From an uncultured Ruminobacter sp. (GTDB lineage: Bacteria; Pseudomonadota; Gammaproteobacteria; Enterobacterales; Succinivibrionaceae): a stretch of DNA of 34,711 nt. The translations under genes and the position numbers were made by a program. The notes below the pieces were generated by a model. That model did no database searches, was not told the origin of the DNA, and worked only from the letters and a program-made list of their open reading frames with translations. The DNA lies in contig CACYPY010000012.1 in assembly GCA_902776415.1 (NCBI GenBank), positions 1-34,711 of the forward strand. The letters run 5' to 3'. Positions 33,346 to 34,711 of the stretch are shown here, one piece after another (the first letter of the stretch is position 1; each line of letters starts with the position of its first letter).

Positions 33346-34506
33346 ATGATTTACCTTAATGGCCTCGAGGCGGTTTCCGCTCTCGGAGCGGACAGAAATG
33401 AGGCCGTGTCGGCCATCAGGGACAACTGTTCCCGCGGGTTCCGGACAATCCCGGGGTATCTTCCCGGGGGGCTTTCCGCTCACCTGGGAACGGTAGACTG
33501 CTTTCTGAACGCTCCCGGGGATGCGGACTCCCGGAGTACCAGGCTGGCGGCCCACTGCATTAATCTCTCCCGGGATCTGATATCTCTGGCCATCCGGCGC
33601 TACGGGCCGGATCGGGTGGGTCTGGTGCTGGGAACATCCACCTCCGCCATCAGCGAGGTGGAACAGGAAGGGCGCCGCCGGATTGCCGCCGGGGAGAAGC
33701 TCTCCTTTGATTCCAGGATTTACGAGGTGGGCAATATCACGGCATTCCTTAAGAAAATGCTGGGGCTTCGGGGGCCGTGCTACACCGTGGCCACCGCATG
33801 TTCCTCCTCGGCCCGGGCTCTGGTCAGTGCCCGGGATCTTATAAAAGCCGGAATTTGCGATGCGGTGATCACCGGAGGTGCGGATTCACTCTCGGCGGTC
33901 AGCGTGAGCGGCTTTTACGCTTTGGGAGCGCTGTCTCCGGGCCGTGCCCGTCCGTTTCACCGGGAGCGGGACGGCATCAGCATCGGGGAAGGAGCCGGGA
34001 TCGCACTGGCCGCCCGGGAATCTCTGGAGCCCGGTGCTCTGAAGCTTATGGGTTTCGGGGCCACCTCCGACGCTCATCATATTTCCGCACCGGATCCTTC
34101 CGGAAAAATGCCGGCGGCTGCTATGAGACAGGCCCTGGAAATGGCGGGGCTCCGTCCCGGGGATATCGGCTATCTGAACCTTCACGGCACCGGAACCAGA
34201 CTTAATGATGCCATGGAAGGGAGGGCTGTTTATGAGGTGTTCGGAGGGAATGTTCCGGTTTCATCGGTAAAGCACCTTTCCGGACATACTCTGGGGGCCG
34301 CGGGCATAACCGGAGCCTATATCGCCTCGCTGGTGCTTGACGGAGCGCCCCTGCCCCGTCATGATTACCGGCCGGAGGAATTCCGCGAGGAATTTCCGGG
34401 AATCGATCTGGTAACGGCCGGCGGCCGGTATGCGGAAAGACCGTATGCAATGGTGAATGCGTTTGCCTTTGGCGGGAACAATGTTTCAATGGTGTTCGGA
34501 AAATGA
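33346..34506 (+). CDS. apeO: Beta-ketoacyl-ACP synthase (FabF-like) of the aryl polyene cluster
   Basis: The product is 386 residues with the full Cys-His-His triad: C152 in VATACSSSARAL, H280 in LNLHGTGTRLND, and H314 in KHLSGHTLGAAG. The GFG-type ending FAFGGNNVS is also present. It condenses malonyl units onto the ACP-bound aryl-polyene chain, probably together with the chain-length factor at 16663. It begins one base after the exporter stop and overlaps the next gene by four bases (ATGA at 34503-34506), so exporter, ketosynthase and dehydratase are translationally coupled. Confidence 0.9.
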   Translation: MIYLNGLEAVSALGADRNEAVSAIRDNCSRGFRTIPGYLPGGLSAHLGTVDCFLNAPGDADSRSTRLAAHCINLSRDLISLAIRRYGPDRVGLVLGTSTSAISEVEQEGRRRIAAGEKLSFDSRIYEVGNITAFLKKMLGLRGPCYTVATACSSSARALVSARDLIKAGICDAVITGGADSLSAVSVSGFYALGALSPGRARPFHRERDGISIGEGAGIALAARESLEPGALKLMGFGATSDAHHISAPDPSGKMPAAAMRQALEMAGLRPGDIGYLNLHGTGTRLNDAMEGRAVYEVFGGNVPVSSVKHLSGHTLGAAGITGAYIASLVLDGAPLPRHDYRPEEFREEFPGIDLVTAGGRYAERPYAMVNAFAFGGNNVSMVFGK

Positions 34507-34711
34507 TTAGGGTTGATCTCTCCGGGGAGGATTTTTTTAGGCTGACGCCGCATCAGGAGCCGATGCTGATGATTGACGGCGTTATTGAGGCCGATCCCGG
34601 GCTGGATTCCGGCACCGCCTTTTACGTTCCCGGAGATCGTCCCATGGCAGGGCTTAATCCTGACGGTTCTCTGCCGGTGCATATTGTGCTGGAAGTCATG
34701 GCCCAGGGTTG
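34503..34711 (+). CDS. apeP: Second hot-dog dehydratase of aryl polyene type, 5' part
   Basis: The gene starts at the ATG overlapping the ketosynthase stop and runs off the window; 69 complete residues are visible. They include LTPHQEPMLMIDGVIE, the usual opening of FabZ/ApeP-like hot-dog proteins, and PVHIVLEVMAQG, which matches the helix carrying the catalytic acidic residue (E in LEVMAQ). In aryl polyene synthesis ApeP pairs with ApeI. The missing ketoreductase and further ketosynthase are expected to follow to the right. Confidence 0.82.
   Translation, partial: MIRVDLSGEDFFRLTPHQEPMLMIDGVIEADPGLDSGTAFYVPGDRPMAGLNPDGSLPVHIVLEVMAQG

Overview
The window reads as a chromosomal segment of a Gram-negative gammaproteobacterium with roughly 50-55% GC. 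The placement rests on a yebG-like gene, a yoaA-tsaB neighbour pair arranged as in E. coli, a GtrA/GtrB surface-sugar locus and an aryl-polyene (APE) type pigment cluster. The cell appears to make Fe-S clusters with a full-length NifU plus NifS, which suggests an anaerobic or microaerophilic lineage, possibly near Succinivibrionaceae. That last placement is inference only.

Left part (1-16.6 kb): the tail of an ABC exporter; a yebG-like gene with its own promoter and terminator; two tandem paralogous zinc-ribbon membrane proteins of unknown function, the second carrying an internal 55-residue duplication; folE; a four-gene surface-glycosylation run (unknown membrane protein, GtrB-like GT2, GtrA flippase, PIG-V-like GT-C enzyme) joined by ATGA overlaps; truA; nifU-nifS behind a Fur-box-like promoter; yoaA-tsaB; and a Gfo/Idh/MocA-like protein with an altered EKP motif.

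Right part (16.66-34.71 kb): an aryl-polyene cluster in the usual relative order: chain-length factor, PlsC-type acyltransferase, ACP, second ACP, AMP ligase, hot-dog dehydratase, LpxL-type acyltransferase, LolA-like carrier, MMPL exporter, ketosynthase, second dehydratase (cut by the window end). In APE systems the AMP ligase loads an aryl acid on an ACP, KS/CLF, ketoreductase and dehydratases build the polyene, and acyltransferases, LolA-like protein and MMPL exporter move it to the outer membrane. No ketoreductase or starter-forming enzyme is visible here, so the cluster must continue to the right or be completed elsewhere.

The cluster is broken in three places. A complete AT-rich ISAzo13-family insertion sequence lies exactly between the first two genes. 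A 4-kb stretch holds two unrecognised genes and a gene-poor region with five 12-bp DnaA-box-like iterons and long hairpins. A 2.6-kb stretch holds an MccF/LdcA-like peptidase, a small metallophosphoesterase and an ArdC/ImmA-like zinc peptidase. The AMP ligase gene also contains a run of nine G residues that could make pigment production phase-variable. No rRNA, tRNA or CRISPR array was recognised.
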